From assembly GCF_900102135.1 (NCBI RefSeq), contig NZ_FMVJ01000008.1, positions 156,170 through 220,169 on the forward strand: DNA of 64,000 nt. Reading direction: 5' to 3'. The notes beneath the pieces are model-generated. The model saw only the letters and a program-made list of their open reading frames with translations. It searched no databases and had not been told where the DNA came from. This document shows, one piece after another, positions 1 through 9,365 of the stretch; the stretch's first letter is position 1; every line of letters starts with the position of its first letter. The DNA is from Microvirga guangxiensis. GTDB taxonomy: Bacteria > Pseudomonadota > Alphaproteobacteria > Rhizobiales > Beijerinckiaceae. Position numbers and translations under genes: made by a program.

Positions 1-1
1 C

Positions 2-109
2 GACGGTCCGCTGCACCTGGAGCAGCAAGTAATCGTCGGCGTTGCGAGGTCTCCCGCTGACAATTCGCTCCTTGGCCGCCTGGGAGGCGCCCTATGGTCC
101 CGCCACTGA
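2..109 (+). CDS. C-terminal end of a MacA/HlyD-like periplasmic adaptor (partial)
   Basis: An open frame runs in from the left edge for 35 residues and stops at 107-109, overlapping the following ATPase gene by 16 bp. The visible tail contains a QVIVGVA stretch resembling the last beta-strand of MacA-type efflux adaptors (GDxVVVG). The assignment rests mainly on gene order: adaptor, ATPase and permease is the usual MacAB layout. The fragment is too short to identify alone. Confidence 0.45.
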   Translation, partial: DGPLHLEQQVIVGVARSPADNSLLGRLGGALWSRH

Positions 110-846
110 TCCAAGCTACCGAGCTTCGTAAGGAGCATAGACTTGGCGACGCGACGGTGACGGCATTATGCGGTGTCAGCCTTACGATCGAGTCGGGAGA
201 ATTCATCGCCATCATGGGGCCATCTGGATCAGGCAAATCGACTCTGATGCACCTGCTCGGCCTCTTGGATCACCCCACCGCCGGTAGCTATCGTCTTGGT
301 GGCCGTGACGTCACAGACCTAGGCGCAGACGAACGTGCGCGGACCCGTGCACAAAAGATCGGCTTCATCTTCCAAGCATTCAATCTGCTCGGGCGCAGCA
401 CTGCCATTGAAAACGTGGAATTGGCAATGACGTATGCCGGCGTCCCCAGGAAAGAACGGCGGTTACGGGCGGTGACCGCACTCGAAAAGGTTAGCCTCGG
501 TCACCGGCAGCACCATTGGCCTGGACAACTCTCAGGCGGAGAGCAACAGCGCGTTGCTATCGCACGGGTGCTTGCGGCCGGCCCCGGCCTGATCCTCGCC
601 GATGAGCCCACTGGCGCCCTCGACACGGCAACAGGACGCGAGGTCATGGCACTACTCCAAGATTTGAACCGAACAGGTCGGACCATCGTCCTCGTCACAC
701 ACGACCCAGCGATTGCCCGCTATGCGAAGCGCATTGTGCGCATGCAAGACGGATGTGCAATCAGTGATGAAGCAGTTGTACGGGACGTTGGTTCCGACGA
801 TGCAGCCTCACAAGGGCTGGCCTGCCCAGAAAAGACCGCACCATGA
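94..846 (+). CDS. MacB/LolD-type ABC transporter ATP-binding protein
   Basis: A 250-residue ATPase that should energise an FtsX-like permease exporting substrates or lipoproteins across the cell envelope. It has Walker A GPSGSGKST (about residues 42-50), the signature LSGGEQQRVAIAR (about 147-159), Walker B LILADEPTGALD and an H-loop at VTHD. The GEQQR signature and short length fit the MacB/LolD/FtsE subfamily. The start is supported by GGGAGG at 82-87. Its stop overlaps the next gene's start as ATGA. The substrate cannot be read from the sequence. Confidence 0.9.
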   Translation: MVPPLIQATELRKEHRLGDATVTALCGVSLTIESGEFIAIMGPSGSGKSTLMHLLGLLDHPTAGSYRLGGRDVTDLGADERARTRAQKIGFIFQAFNLLGRSTAIENVELAMTYAGVPRKERRLRAVTALEKVSLGHRQHHWPGQLSGGEQQRVAIARVLAAGPGLILADEPTGALDTATGREVMALLQDLNRTGRTIVLVTHDPAIARYAKRIVRMQDGCAISDEAVVRDVGSDDAASQGLACPEKTAP

Positions 847-2078
847 ATATGGCAGAAACAATACGCATCGCCTGGCGTGCGGTGAAGGCTAATCTCTTGC
901 GCAGCACATTGACTATGCTCGGGATGATCATCGGTGTAGCTGCCCTCATTGCCATGGTGGCTGTGGGAAGTGGAGCTCAGGGCCAGATCGACGAGCAGAT
1001 CCGCTCCCTTGGCGCCAACCTTCTGATGATCCAGCCCGGCTCTGCCAATCAAGGCGGCGTACGCCTCGGCACGGGCTCGCGCCAAAACTTGAGCGAGGAG
1101 GACGCGGCTGCGATAGCAAGTGAAGTGCCTGAAGTCATTGTTGCAGCACCAACGATATCAAGGGCCACGCAAATCGTGCACGCCAATGCCAACTGGTCCA
1201 CCCTCGCCGGCGGCATCACCCCGGCCTACCTAGTCGCGCGCGACTGGCGGGTCGAGGCCGGACGCGGCTTTACTCTTGATGAGGTCGAGACCGCCGCCAA
1301 GGTGGTTTTGGTCGGAGCGACCGTCGTTGACAATCTGTTTGAGGGTGAAGATCCGCTGGGGCAATTGGTTCGGATTGCCAATGTGCCATTCACCATCGTG
1401 GGCGTCCTGAGCCGAAAGGGGCAGAACGCCGGCAGCGGTCGCGATCAGGACGATGTCGTGCTGATCCCCTTGTCGACCGCCAAGCTCCGCGTGCTCGGAA
1501 GCAATAAGGTAAGTCGGAGCGCTGTAGACTTCCTTATGGTGAAGGTTGTTTCGGATGATGCAATCGTCTCGGCGCAGGAGCAGATCCGACGCTTGCTGCG
1601 ACAGCGGCACAGACTGGCTTCGGATGCGCCGGACGATTTCCAGATCCGCAAACCTTCGGAGACCATGGAAGCCCGTGCCGCGGCTACCCGGTCCTTCACC
1701 TTCCTGCTGGCTGCGATTGCATCGGTTTCTCTGGTGGTCGGAGGGATCAGCATCATGAACATCATGCTGGTCTCGGTCACTGAACGCACACGCGAGATTG
1801 GCCTCCGCCAAGCGCTTGGGGCACGCCGACGAGATATCCGGAACCAGTTTCTGGTCGAAGCCACAATGCTGTGCTTGTTGGGCGGTCTGCTCGGAGTAAT
1901 CGTAGGCACATTTGTGGCAGTTGGAGTTGGCAAGTTGGCGGAGTGGCCAATTTGGGTGAGCCCAGCGTCGATTGCACTTGGGTTTGTCTTTTCCGGAGCC
2001 ATTGGGGTGTTCTTCGGATTCTATCCTGCCCACAAAGCCGCACTGCTGGATCCCATTGAGGCGCTCCGTTACGAATAG
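843..2078 (+). CDS. MacB-type ABC transporter permease (FtsX family)
   Basis: A 411-residue inner-membrane permease. One N-terminal membrane segment (about residues 18-40) is followed by a periplasmic MacB_PCD-like domain and a C-terminal FtsX domain with three membrane segments. The conserved stretch TERTREIGLRQALGARRRDI follows the second segment, as in the MacB/YknZ family. Here the ATPase is a separate gene, unlike E. coli MacB where it is fused. Translation is coupled to the ATPase by ATGA. With the adaptor fragment upstream this is a tripartite efflux system; an outer-membrane partner is not visible. Confidence 0.9.
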   Translation: MNMAETIRIAWRAVKANLLRSTLTMLGMIIGVAALIAMVAVGSGAQGQIDEQIRSLGANLLMIQPGSANQGGVRLGTGSRQNLSEEDAAAIASEVPEVIVAAPTISRATQIVHANANWSTLAGGITPAYLVARDWRVEAGRGFTLDEVETAAKVVLVGATVVDNLFEGEDPLGQLVRIANVPFTIVGVLSRKGQNAGSGRDQDDVVLIPLSTAKLRVLGSNKVSRSAVDFLMVKVVSDDAIVSAQEQIRRLLRQRHRLASDAPDDFQIRKPSETMEARAAATRSFTFLLAAIASVSLVVGGISIMNIMLVSVTERTREIGLRQALGARRRDIRNQFLVEATMLCLLGGLLGVIVGTFVAVGVGKLAEWPIWVSPASIALGFVFSGAIGVFFGFYPAHKAALLDPIEALRYE

Positions 2079-2289
2079 GAGGAGACGGGCCTGCGTATCA
2101 GCGCTTTTGCAGCACACCTACAGCTGGAAGCCTGCTGTTCGCGTATCGTCCAGCACCGTCCACAGCCAAGACCTTCCGTTCATTGTCAGGCACGTAACAG
2201 GCTGACGATGATTAGCTGGGGATATCGGTCGATAAATATAACTGCATATTGACGACCACACCCATCTGCCACACCATATCTAGTAGTTC

Positions 2290-2465
2290 ATGGGTCCTCG
2301 GTGATGAGCCGAGGCTAATAGGGAATCCGGTGAGCCGAAAGGCGAATCCGGGGCTGCCCCCGCAACTGTGAGCGGCGAGCGTCCTGCCATTCAGTGTCAC
2401 TGGTGAGCAATCACCGGGAAGGCCGGCAGGAGGCAACGACCCGCAAGCCAGGAGACCTGCCCGGA
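2290..2465 (+). promoter_or_regulatory. Cobalamin (B12) riboswitch
   Basis: The aptamer has the expected elements in order: GGTCCTCGGTGATGAGCCGAGG, GGGAATCCGGTGAG, GCGAATCCGGGGCTGCCCCCGCAACTGTGAGCGGC (given here as GCGAATCC then CTGCCCCCGCAACTGT), a CACTGG...CCGGGAAGGC arm, and the B12 box AAGCCAGGAGACCTGCC at 2445-2461. Those blocks are diagnostic of the adenosylcobalamin riboswitch family. It lies about 120 nt upstream of the nrdA start, so B12 should repress the B12-independent ribonucleotide reductase. I found no gene in the remaining 2079-2289. Confidence 0.95.
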
Positions 2466-2559
2466 ACTGTCGATCATGTCCTCGGGCGGGGTGCCCCGTT
2501 GGATCGCTTGGCGAACCGTGCGTCTTTTGCGGTCGCGTTTTGCGTTCCTCGGCCCATGC

Positions 2560-2575
2560 CCCCAACATTTTGGGG
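2560..2575 (+). promoter_or_regulatory. Candidate expression-platform hairpin masking the nrdA ribosome-binding site
   Basis: CCCCAA-CATT-TTGGGG forms a 6-bp hairpin ending 7 nt before the chosen nrdA start. The GGGG on its 3' arm is the only Shine-Dalgarno-like run there. This suggests the riboswitch acts on translation rather than termination, since no U-tract follows. The folding choice is inferred by eye. Confidence 0.45.
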
Positions 2576-2582
2576 TTGCCGA

Positions 2583-5447
2583 ATGTCTTCTTCCCTTCAA
2601 ACTGATCACGCTGCTCAGCCGGAGTTCCCTGCCCCTACCGCAAATATCCGCTCAGGCGGATCGGAGCTAGGATATCAGATCATCCGCCGCAATGGTGCAG
2701 TCACACCCTTCGATCCGACCAAGATCGCCGTCGCGCTCACCAAAGCCTTTCTCGGCGTTGAGGGATCAACAGCCGCAGCATCCCGACGCGTGCATGACAT
2801 CGTAGAGGATTTGACCGGCGAGATCGTCTCTGCTCTCACTCGCCGGGCTGAGATTGGTCGCACCTTCCACATTGAGGATGTGCAGGACCAGGTCGAGCTT
2901 GCTCTCATGCGCGCCGGCCACCAGAAGGTCGCCCGAGCCTACGTACTCTACAGGGAAGAGCGCGCCGCGGAACGCGCCAAGGTCACACCCGAGATCATCC
3001 CGGCAACACCCAGCCTCCAGATGCGTCTTGAGGACGGCACGCGCATCCCTCTCGACATGGCTCGCCTCACCGCCATCGTAAGCGAAGCCTGCGAAGGACT
3101 TACCGATGTGTCGGCGGAAGCAATCCTCGCCGAAACGATGCGTAATCTCTATGACGGCATAACCGAAGACGAATTAGCCCAAGCTCCCGTACTTGCTGCC
3201 CGTACCCTGATCGAGCGCGAACCGAACTACGCCTTTGCCAGCGCCCGCCTGCTCCTCGACAGCCTGCGCCGCGAAGCGCTCTCGGCCGTCCATGGTGGGG
3301 CGCAGCAGGCCACCCAAGCAGAGATGACAAGCCGCTATGCCGATTACTTCCCTGCCTATGTCCGGAAGGGCATCGATGTAGAGCAGCTCGATCCCGAACT
3401 CGCTCGCTTCGATCTCGGTCGTCTGGCCTCAGCTCTGAAGCCCGAGCGCGATCTGGAGTTCCAATATCTCGGCCTCCAGACGCTTTACGATCGCTATTTC
3501 CTTCACGTCGATGGCGTCCGGTTCGAGCTGCCCCAGGCCTTCTTCATGCGCGTCGCCATGGGATTGGCCCTGCGGGAAATCGACCGTGAGGCCAAAGCGA
3601 TCGAGTTCTACGATCTGCTATCGTCCTTCGATTTCATGGCCTCGACGCCGACCCTGTTCAATGCAGGTACGACCCGCCCGCAGCTCTCATCGTGCTTCCT
3701 CACCACGGTGCCCGACGATCTCGAGGGCATCTTCAAGTCGGTGAAGGACAACGCGCTGCTGGCCAAGTATTCCGGCGGACTAGGGAACGACTGGACACCT
3801 GTCCGTGGTCTCGGCGCGCACATCAAGGGCACCAACGGCGAGAGCCAGGGTGTCGTACCCTTTCTGAAGGTCGCCAACGACACTGCAATCGCAGTCAACC
3901 AGGGTGGCAAGCGCAAGGGCGCGGTCTGTGCCTATCTCGAAACATGGCATATCGACATCGAGGAGTTCCTGGATCTTCGCAAGAACACAGGAGACGACCG
4001 CCGCCGCACCCACGACATGAACACTGCCAATTGGGTACCGGACCTGTTCATGCAGCGTGTGGCCGAGGATGGTATCTGGACCCTGTTCTCGCCGGACGAG
4101 ACCCCGGACCTTCACGATCTCTACGGACCTGCCTTCAAGACCGCCTATGAGACTTATGAGGCCGCGGCTGCTTCCGGCGGCATGAAGGTGTTCAAGCAGG
4201 TTCGTGCGGTGGATCTCTGGCGGCGCATGCTGACCATGCTGTTCGAGACCGGACATCCCTGGATCACCTTCAAGGATCCATGCAATATCCGCTCGCCACA
4301 GAGCCATGTAGGCGTCGTGCATTCCTCGAACCTGTGCACGGAGATCACTCTGAACACCTCCCGCGATGAGGTGGCGGTCTGCAATCTCGGCTCGGTCAAT
4401 CTTGCGCGTCATGTGACGGCGCAAGGCATTGACCATGCCAAGCTCGAGCGCACGGTGCGTGTTGCCATGCGCATGCTCGACAACGTGATCGACATCAACT
4501 TCTACACCATCCCAGAAGCCCGCCGTTCGAACCTGCGCCACCGCCCGGTGGGATTGGGACTCATGGGCTTCCAGGACGCGCTTCAGACCCTGCGGCTCCC
4601 CTATGCCTCGGGCGGTGCCGTGCAGTTTGCCGACGAAAGCATGGAAGCCCTCTCCTATCATGCTATCTCGGCCTCTGTTGACATGGCGGCAGAGCGTGGG
4701 CGCTATCCGAGCTTCGAGGGCTCGCTGTGGTCGAAGGGCATATTGCCTATCGACTCCGTTCAGCTTCTTGCCGATGCGCGTGGCGTTAAGCTCGAGGCCT
4801 CCTCGACCCTCGACTGGGAATCCCTCCGGCAGCGGGTAAAGACGACCGGTATGCGTAACTCCAACTGCATGGCCATCGCCCCAACCGCCACAATCTCGAA
4901 CATCTGTGGCGTATCGCAATCCATCGAGCCGGCTTTCCGAAATCTGTTCGTCAAAGCCAACATGTCCGGAGACTTCACCGTCGTGAACGCCTCCCTCGTC
5001 CATGCGCTCAAGGAGCGTGGCCTGTGGGATGAAGTGATGATCTCGGACCTGAAGTACTTCGACGGAAGCCTCGCTTCCATCGACCGGGTGCCGGACGACC
5101 TCAAGGCGCTCTATGCCACAGCCTTCGAGATCGACGCCTCATGGCTGATCGAGGCTGCAGCGAGGCGCCAGAAGTGGATCGATCAAGCCCAGTCGCTCAA
5201 TCTCTACATCGTCAACCCGAACGGCCGGAAGCTCGACTCGATGTATCGGCAGGCTTGGGAGCGAGGACTGAAAACGACTTATTACCTGCGCGCCACCTCG
5301 GCGACGCATGTGGAGAAGTCCACGCTGAAGGGCACGGACGGCAAGCTCAACGCCGTGCAGGTGACGCCCGTTGCCATGCCCGCCGGCGTCGCTCCCAACG
5401 GCAAGTCGTGCTCCATCGACGACCCTGAATGCGAGGCTTGCCAGTAG
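2583..5447 (+). CDS. nrdA: Class I ribonucleoside-diphosphate reductase, alpha subunit
   Basis: 954 residues; reduces ribonucleoside diphosphates to deoxyribonucleotides. Residues about 33-125 form an N-terminal ATP-cone for allosteric control. Catalytic features are present: C371 (SSCFLTT), N583-x-C585-x-E587 (NLCTE), C600 (VCNLGSVNL), the radical-transfer pair Y900-Y901, and a C-terminal redox-cysteine tail ending CxxCQ. The frame is open upstream through the riboswitch, but that stretch is structured RNA, so I take the ATG at 2583, where similarity to the family begins soon after. It pairs with nrdB downstream and is controlled by the B12 riboswitch. Confidence 0.95.
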   Translation: MSSSLQTDHAAQPEFPAPTANIRSGGSELGYQIIRRNGAVTPFDPTKIAVALTKAFLGVEGSTAAASRRVHDIVEDLTGEIVSALTRRAEIGRTFHIEDVQDQVELALMRAGHQKVARAYVLYREERAAERAKVTPEIIPATPSLQMRLEDGTRIPLDMARLTAIVSEACEGLTDVSAEAILAETMRNLYDGITEDELAQAPVLAARTLIEREPNYAFASARLLLDSLRREALSAVHGGAQQATQAEMTSRYADYFPAYVRKGIDVEQLDPELARFDLGRLASALKPERDLEFQYLGLQTLYDRYFLHVDGVRFELPQAFFMRVAMGLALREIDREAKAIEFYDLLSSFDFMASTPTLFNAGTTRPQLSSCFLTTVPDDLEGIFKSVKDNALLAKYSGGLGNDWTPVRGLGAHIKGTNGESQGVVPFLKVANDTAIAVNQGGKRKGAVCAYLETWHIDIEEFLDLRKNTGDDRRRTHDMNTANWVPDLFMQRVAEDGIWTLFSPDETPDLHDLYGPAFKTAYETYEAAAASGGMKVFKQVRAVDLWRRMLTMLFETGHPWITFKDPCNIRSPQSHVGVVHSSNLCTEITLNTSRDEVAVCNLGSVNLARHVTAQGIDHAKLERTVRVAMRMLDNVIDINFYTIPEARRSNLRHRPVGLGLMGFQDALQTLRLPYASGGAVQFADESMEALSYHAISASVDMAAERGRYPSFEGSLWSKGILPIDSVQLLADARGVKLEASSTLDWESLRQRVKTTGMRNSNCMAIAPTATISNICGVSQSIEPAFRNLFVKANMSGDFTVVNASLVHALKERGLWDEVMISDLKYFDGSLASIDRVPDDLKALYATAFEIDASWLIEAAARRQKWIDQAQSLNLYIVNPNGRKLDSMYRQAWERGLKTTYYLRATSATHVEKSTLKGTDGKLNAVQVTPVAMPAGVAPNGKSCSIDDPECEACQ

Positions 5448-5465
5448 TCTCCGCCCGCATCTGAC

Positions 5466-5489
5466 AGGCCACCCTATCTGGCGTGGCCT
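5466..5489 (+). other. Small hairpin between nrdA and nrdB
   Basis: AGGCCAC and GTGGCCT pair across a 10-nt loop in the 79-bp gap. No T-run follows, so it is more likely an RNA processing or stability element than a terminator. The nrdB start at 5527 has an AAGGA-like site just upstream. Confidence 0.4.
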
Positions 5490-5526
5490 CCCACACCTAT
5501 CATTGAAGTCATTCAAGGATTCCAAC

Positions 5527-6654
5527 ATGCTCGATTGGTCCGAACCTCGCCGTGTTTCCGATGCAAAGCCAAACCTGATCGCCGCTCCGGCTCCGTCTTC
5601 TGAGGCTGCCGGTCTCGGCTCCATCGACCGCTCAGGCGGCCGTATCAGCGTCGACGACAAGCGAATGATCAACTGCCGCGCCGACGTGAACCAGCTTCTG
5701 CCGCTCAAATACAAGTGGGCCTGGGAAAAGTACCTCGCCGCCTGCAACAATCACTGGATGCCGACCGAAGTTTCCATGCAGGCCGACATCGCACTCTGGA
5801 AATCGAGGGATGGGCTCACCGAGGATGAGCGGCGCATGGTCAAGCGCAACCTCGGCTTCTTCGCGGCTTCCGAGAGCTTGGTGGCGAACAACATCGTATT
5901 GGCGATCTACCGCCACCTCACCAATCCCGAATGCCGCCAATACCTGCTGCGGCAGGCCTTCGAGGAGGCGGTGCATACGCACACCTTCCAGTACATCGTG
6001 GAAAGCCTCGGTTTGGACGAGGGCGAACTGTTCAACATGTACCGTGAGGTCCCGTCGATCACCGACAAGGCAGCCTGGGCGCTCAAGCACACGCAAGGGA
6101 TCGAGAATCCCGAATTTACGACGGGCACCCCCGAAGCCGACCAAGCCTTCCTGCGCGATCTTGTGGCGTTTTACGTCATCTTCGAGGGCATGTGGTTCTA
6201 CACTGGCTTTGCGCAGATCCTGTCGCTTGGACGGCGCAATAAGATGGTGGGTATTGCCGAGCAGTATCAATACATCCTGCGCGACGAGAGCATCCATCTG
6301 AACTTCGGCATCGACGTGATCAACCAGATCAAAGCCGAGAACCCGCACCTCTGGACGACGGCGTTTCAGGACGAGATCAGAGCCATGCTGCGTGAAGGCG
6401 CGGAGCTGGAGGCGGCTTACGGACGGGATACGATGCCCAATGGCTTCCTTGGGCTGAATGCTGCGTCCTGCGAGCAGTACATGCACTTCATCGCCAATCG
6501 CCGCTGCGGCCAACTCGGACTTCAACCCGTGTTTCCTGAGGCCGAGAACCCGTTCCCTTGGATGTCGGAGGCAATGGACCTGAAGAAGGAAAAGAACTTC
6601 TTCGAGACCCGTGTCATCGATTATCAGAGCGGCGGAGCACTTGCCTGGGATTAG
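5527..6654 (+). CDS. nrdB: Ribonucleotide reductase R2 subunit, class Ic-like (Phe at radical site)
   Basis: 375 residues; houses the dimetal cofactor that starts the radical for NrdA. All six ligand positions are visible: E116, E147, H150, E220, E254 and H257. The first ligand is Glu where E. coli R2 has Asp84, and F154 sits seven residues after E147, exactly where E. coli has the radical Tyr122 (E115xxHxxxY122 becomes ExxHxxxF). Both substitutions match Chlamydia trachomatis R2, the Mn/Fe class Ic prototype. A C-terminal Tyr near residue 368 could serve in radical transfer. Start chosen at the ATG after CAAGGATTCCAAC. The cofactor type is inferred from residues, not shown. Confidence 0.93.
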   Translation: MLDWSEPRRVSDAKPNLIAAPAPSSEAAGLGSIDRSGGRISVDDKRMINCRADVNQLLPLKYKWAWEKYLAACNNHWMPTEVSMQADIALWKSRDGLTEDERRMVKRNLGFFAASESLVANNIVLAIYRHLTNPECRQYLLRQAFEEAVHTHTFQYIVESLGLDEGELFNMYREVPSITDKAAWALKHTQGIENPEFTTGTPEADQAFLRDLVAFYVIFEGMWFYTGFAQILSLGRRNKMVGIAEQYQYILRDESIHLNFGIDVINQIKAENPHLWTTAFQDEIRAMLREGAELEAAYGRDTMPNGFLGLNAASCEQYMHFIANRRCGQLGLQPVFPEAENPFPWMSEAMDLKKEKNFFETRVIDYQSGGALAWD

Positions 6655-6665
6655 AGCCCATCATT

Positions 6666-6696
6666 ATTGCGCGCCCTCCCTGTTAGGGCGCGCAAT
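6666..6696 (+). terminator. Hairpin after nrdAB
   Basis: ATTGCGCGCCCT pairs perfectly with AGGGCGCGCAAT across a 7-nt loop, 11 nt after the nrdB stop. There is no U-tract, so it may be a 3'-end stabiliser or a weak terminator. Confidence 0.55.
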
Positions 6697-6805
6697 GCGT
6701 TCGCCTCATTGGAAAGGCCTTGTCGGCTCTCTCTAAACTGATCAATGCCCTATCGCGGGAGCAGATCAGTCCTGGCTTGCTCGCCCATCAAGGTATGCGC
6801 ACTCG

Positions 6806-9166
6806 CTACGTGAGGGGGGCATCCACAATGCAGATGACGCCGGTCGAGGCAAACTCCATCCGAACAGCACCATCGAGGTCTTGAGCAAGACTGCGCTCGA
6901 TCAAGCGGGTTCCGAATCCCCGTCGGGCCGGCGCTTGGACAAGCGGCCCTCCACTTTCCTCCCAAAGCAGGTAAAGGTGCGGCGGATCCCCGTCATCAAC
7001 CCGCCAGGTGATCTTGACCTCACCCGTCGCATTGGACAGAGCGCCATACTTCACCGCATTCGTCGCAAGCTCTTGGAGCATCATGGCCAGCGCCAGTGCC
7101 GTGTGAGGAAGCAGTCGGACCTTGGGGCCATTCAAATGCAAGCGATACTCGCCACAACTGCTGTAAGGTTCGACCGCCTGCGCTGCGATCTCGTGCAACT
7201 CCGCGCCCTCCCAGTTCTCCTGGGTAAGGACATCGTGCGCGCGGGAGAGCGCCAGCAGCCGTCCTTCCAGCGCCGCCTTGGCTTCCTCCATTGTCGGCGC
7301 ATTGCGCAGCGTTTGCCCTGCAATGGATTGCACGGTCGCCAGAGTGTTCTTCACCCGATGATTCAGCTCGTTAATCAGGAGACGCTGGTGCTCTTCGCTG
7401 CGCTTGATATCGTCAATGTCCACGATCACCGCTAAGGCGCCGGCCACTTGCCCATTGGGATCGCGCAGAGGAATGCCGCTCAGGCGCGTCCAACTCTCTT
7501 GGCCGTCGCGTGACCGATGCAGGAACTCGATACCCATGACCAACTCGCCGCGCAGAGCGCGCGCCGCGGGATATTGGCTTCTTGGCACTCGGCCGCCCTG
7601 GTCATCATGGGCGATCCATTCTTCTCCTTCATCGGGCAACATCGAGGGAATGATGCCATCCGGCCGGTAGCGGCGAAAGGCGGGATTCGCCAGCACTGTC
7701 GTCCCTTGCGGTTCAATGAAAGCAACGCCTACAGGCAAATTCTCAATCAGGGTTGCGAGGCGGGTTCGTTCATGCGCGAGCTGCATCGCGAGGCTTTCGA
7801 TGGCCTCTTCGGCCTGCCTGCGGGCTGTCACATCGCTTGCAGTCCCGAACCATTCGATAATCTCGCCATCATCGCGGAGAAACGGCAGCGCACGCGAATG
7901 CACCCAACCGATTGTCCCGTCTGCCATTCGCACGCGGTGTTCCAGTTCGAACATGCTCTTCGTGAGAATGGCTTCCTGGATTGCGGCCATGACCTGCTTG
8001 TGGTCATCGGGGTGAACATAGTTGCCGAGCCAAGCCTCGTTCGGGGTGGCTGCGTCCAGGAGGATTCCTCTTCCATCGAGCTTGAGGAGTTCTGTCCAGT
8101 CGGGGTTCATGCGATAGACCACGTCGGAGCTTGCCGTCACGAACGCGCTTAAGCGTTTTTCACTGTCGGCCAGTGCAGCTTCGGCCCGCGCACGCTCGAC
8201 AGAAGACCAAGTCCGCGCGGCGACATCCTCAATCAGTGCCACCTCCTCCGGAGACCAGCGATGAGGATCTCGGAAGTTCACGTACAGGGAAGCTACCAGT
8301 CGGCCATCGCGGATGAGCGGCACCGATACGAAGGCGCGTGTCTCGATCGCGGCCCAGGTCGCATGAACCTGCGTCGGGTCGGCTGTAATATCGTCGCTGA
8401 CGTCGATTTGACCGTTTCGTTGGCGCTCGATGCTGTCCAGGCCGAACGTGCGGATCGGAAAAACCCCGATAATAGGCTCCACGCCATTAGAGAAACAGGT
8501 CTCGCAGACTATGGTTTCTCCATCCGCCTGCATCTCGCTGTAGCCTACTCGATTAGCCCCAAGATGCTGCCCGAGCGCTTCGACAGCCGCCTCCATGATG
8601 GCGCGGGGATCGACGAGATCCCTTAAGGCTTCCTCGAGTTTGATGCGAAAGGCTTGCCGCTGCTCGGCGAGGATTTGACCCGTTGTTTCAGCGACAGCAC
8701 AAAACATGCCCGCGACCCGGCCGCTCTCGTCACGCACAGGCGAATAGGAGAAGGTGAACCAAGTTTGCTCGTCGAATCCCTTGCGGTTCATGACGAGAGG
8801 AAGGTTCTCCCGGTAAGTGGCCTCGCCAGCCAGGGCCGCGTCGATCAGCGGGGATATATCGGCCCAAATCTCCGACCAGATGTCGTGGAAGCGCGCGCCT
8901 AGCGCCTGAGGGTGTTTGGCACCAAGGATCTCAGCATAGGCATCATTGTAAAGGAAGCCGAGTTCCTCGCCCCACGCCACGAACATCGGGAACTTGGAAC
9001 CAAGTAACAGTCCGACCACGGATCGCAGCGACTGCGGCCATGTTGAGGGTGCACCGAGTGGGGAGGAGGACCAATCATGCGCCCGCATGAGAATGCCCAC
9101 TTCACCACCGCCGGAGAGGAAATCGAGTTGTCCGGGGGCCGCCCCGCCAGGCAGCCTAGCGTCCAT
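6806..9166 (-). CDS. PAS/GAF HWE-family sensor histidine kinase
   Basis: About 786 residues from the ATG at 9166; the frame stays open to a TTG at 9253, with another ATG at 9220, and none has a clear ribosome-binding site. Order: N-terminal PAS (after FLSGGGEVGILMRAHDW), a GAF domain, two further PAS domains (one near WVHSRALPF), then an HWE kinase core. The phospho-acceptor is His603 (LNHRVKNTLATV), with ELATNAVKYGAL as the N box and LLWEE giving the family's WxE motif. No membrane segment is visible, so it is probably cytosolic. No response regulator lies next to it. HWE kinases often respond to light or general stress, but the signal cannot be read here. Confidence 0.88.
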   Translation of the reverse strand: MDARLPGGAAPGQLDFLSGGGEVGILMRAHDWSSSPLGAPSTWPQSLRSVVGLLLGSKFPMFVAWGEELGFLYNDAYAEILGAKHPQALGARFHDIWSEIWADISPLIDAALAGEATYRENLPLVMNRKGFDEQTWFTFSYSPVRDESGRVAGMFCAVAETTGQILAEQRQAFRIKLEEALRDLVDPRAIMEAAVEALGQHLGANRVGYSEMQADGETIVCETCFSNGVEPIIGVFPIRTFGLDSIERQRNGQIDVSDDITADPTQVHATWAAIETRAFVSVPLIRDGRLVASLYVNFRDPHRWSPEEVALIEDVAARTWSSVERARAEAALADSEKRLSAFVTASSDVVYRMNPDWTELLKLDGRGILLDAATPNEAWLGNYVHPDDHKQVMAAIQEAILTKSMFELEHRVRMADGTIGWVHSRALPFLRDDGEIIEWFGTASDVTARRQAEEAIESLAMQLAHERTRLATLIENLPVGVAFIEPQGTTVLANPAFRRYRPDGIIPSMLPDEGEEWIAHDDQGGRVPRSQYPAARALRGELVMGIEFLHRSRDGQESWTRLSGIPLRDPNGQVAGALAVIVDIDDIKRSEEHQRLLINELNHRVKNTLATVQSIAGQTLRNAPTMEEAKAALEGRLLALSRAHDVLTQENWEGAELHEIAAQAVEPYSSCGEYRLHLNGPKVRLLPHTALALAMMLQELATNAVKYGALSNATGEVKITWRVDDGDPPHLYLLWEESGGPLVQAPARRGFGTRLIERSLAQDLDGAVRMEFASTGVICIVDAPLT

Positions 9167-9347
9167 CTGGCTGTTCCATGGCAGGTTGCAGCTGTCGTTC
9201 CGCTGAGCGCCCCCACTCATCGAAGAGCCGCAGGGCGGAACGAACGAGTTCAACTGCGCTGGGATAGCGGCCGGAAGTGACCTTGCTCTCTATTAAATCT
9301 CCTAGCTCCGAGGGGAGCGAGACATTACGAGTTATGCGGGATTTCAT
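9156..9347 (-). CDS. Orphan ParD-like ribbon-helix-helix antitoxin
   Basis: 63 residues from ATG 9347 (69 from GTG 9365). The sequence RNVSLPSELGDLIESKV then GRYPSAVELVRSALR matches the ParD/CopG ribbon-helix-helix fold: a beta-strand, two helices and the GRYxSAxExVR turn. It is shorter than typical ParD (about 80-90 residues), and the C-terminal toxin-wrapping part appears cut short. The parE toxin would be expected immediately downstream, but that position holds the sensor kinase, whose start it overlaps. It may be an orphan regulator or a decaying remnant. Confidence 0.6.
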   Translation of the reverse strand: MKSRITRNVSLPSELGDLIESKVTSGRYPSAVELVRSALRLFDEWGRSAERQLQPAMEQPDGR

Positions 9348-9365
9348 TGGACTCGAAACGATCAC

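Noticed and set aside
2394..2582. Extension of the nrdA frame upstream into the riboswitch
   Set aside because: The frame is open only by chance. The DNA there is the conserved B12 aptamer and its expression platform, and family similarity begins after the ATG at 2583.
3780..5003. A 407-residue minus-strand frame inside nrdA
   Set aside because: It is a shadow of the high-GC nrdA codons, with no family motifs and no ribosome-binding site.
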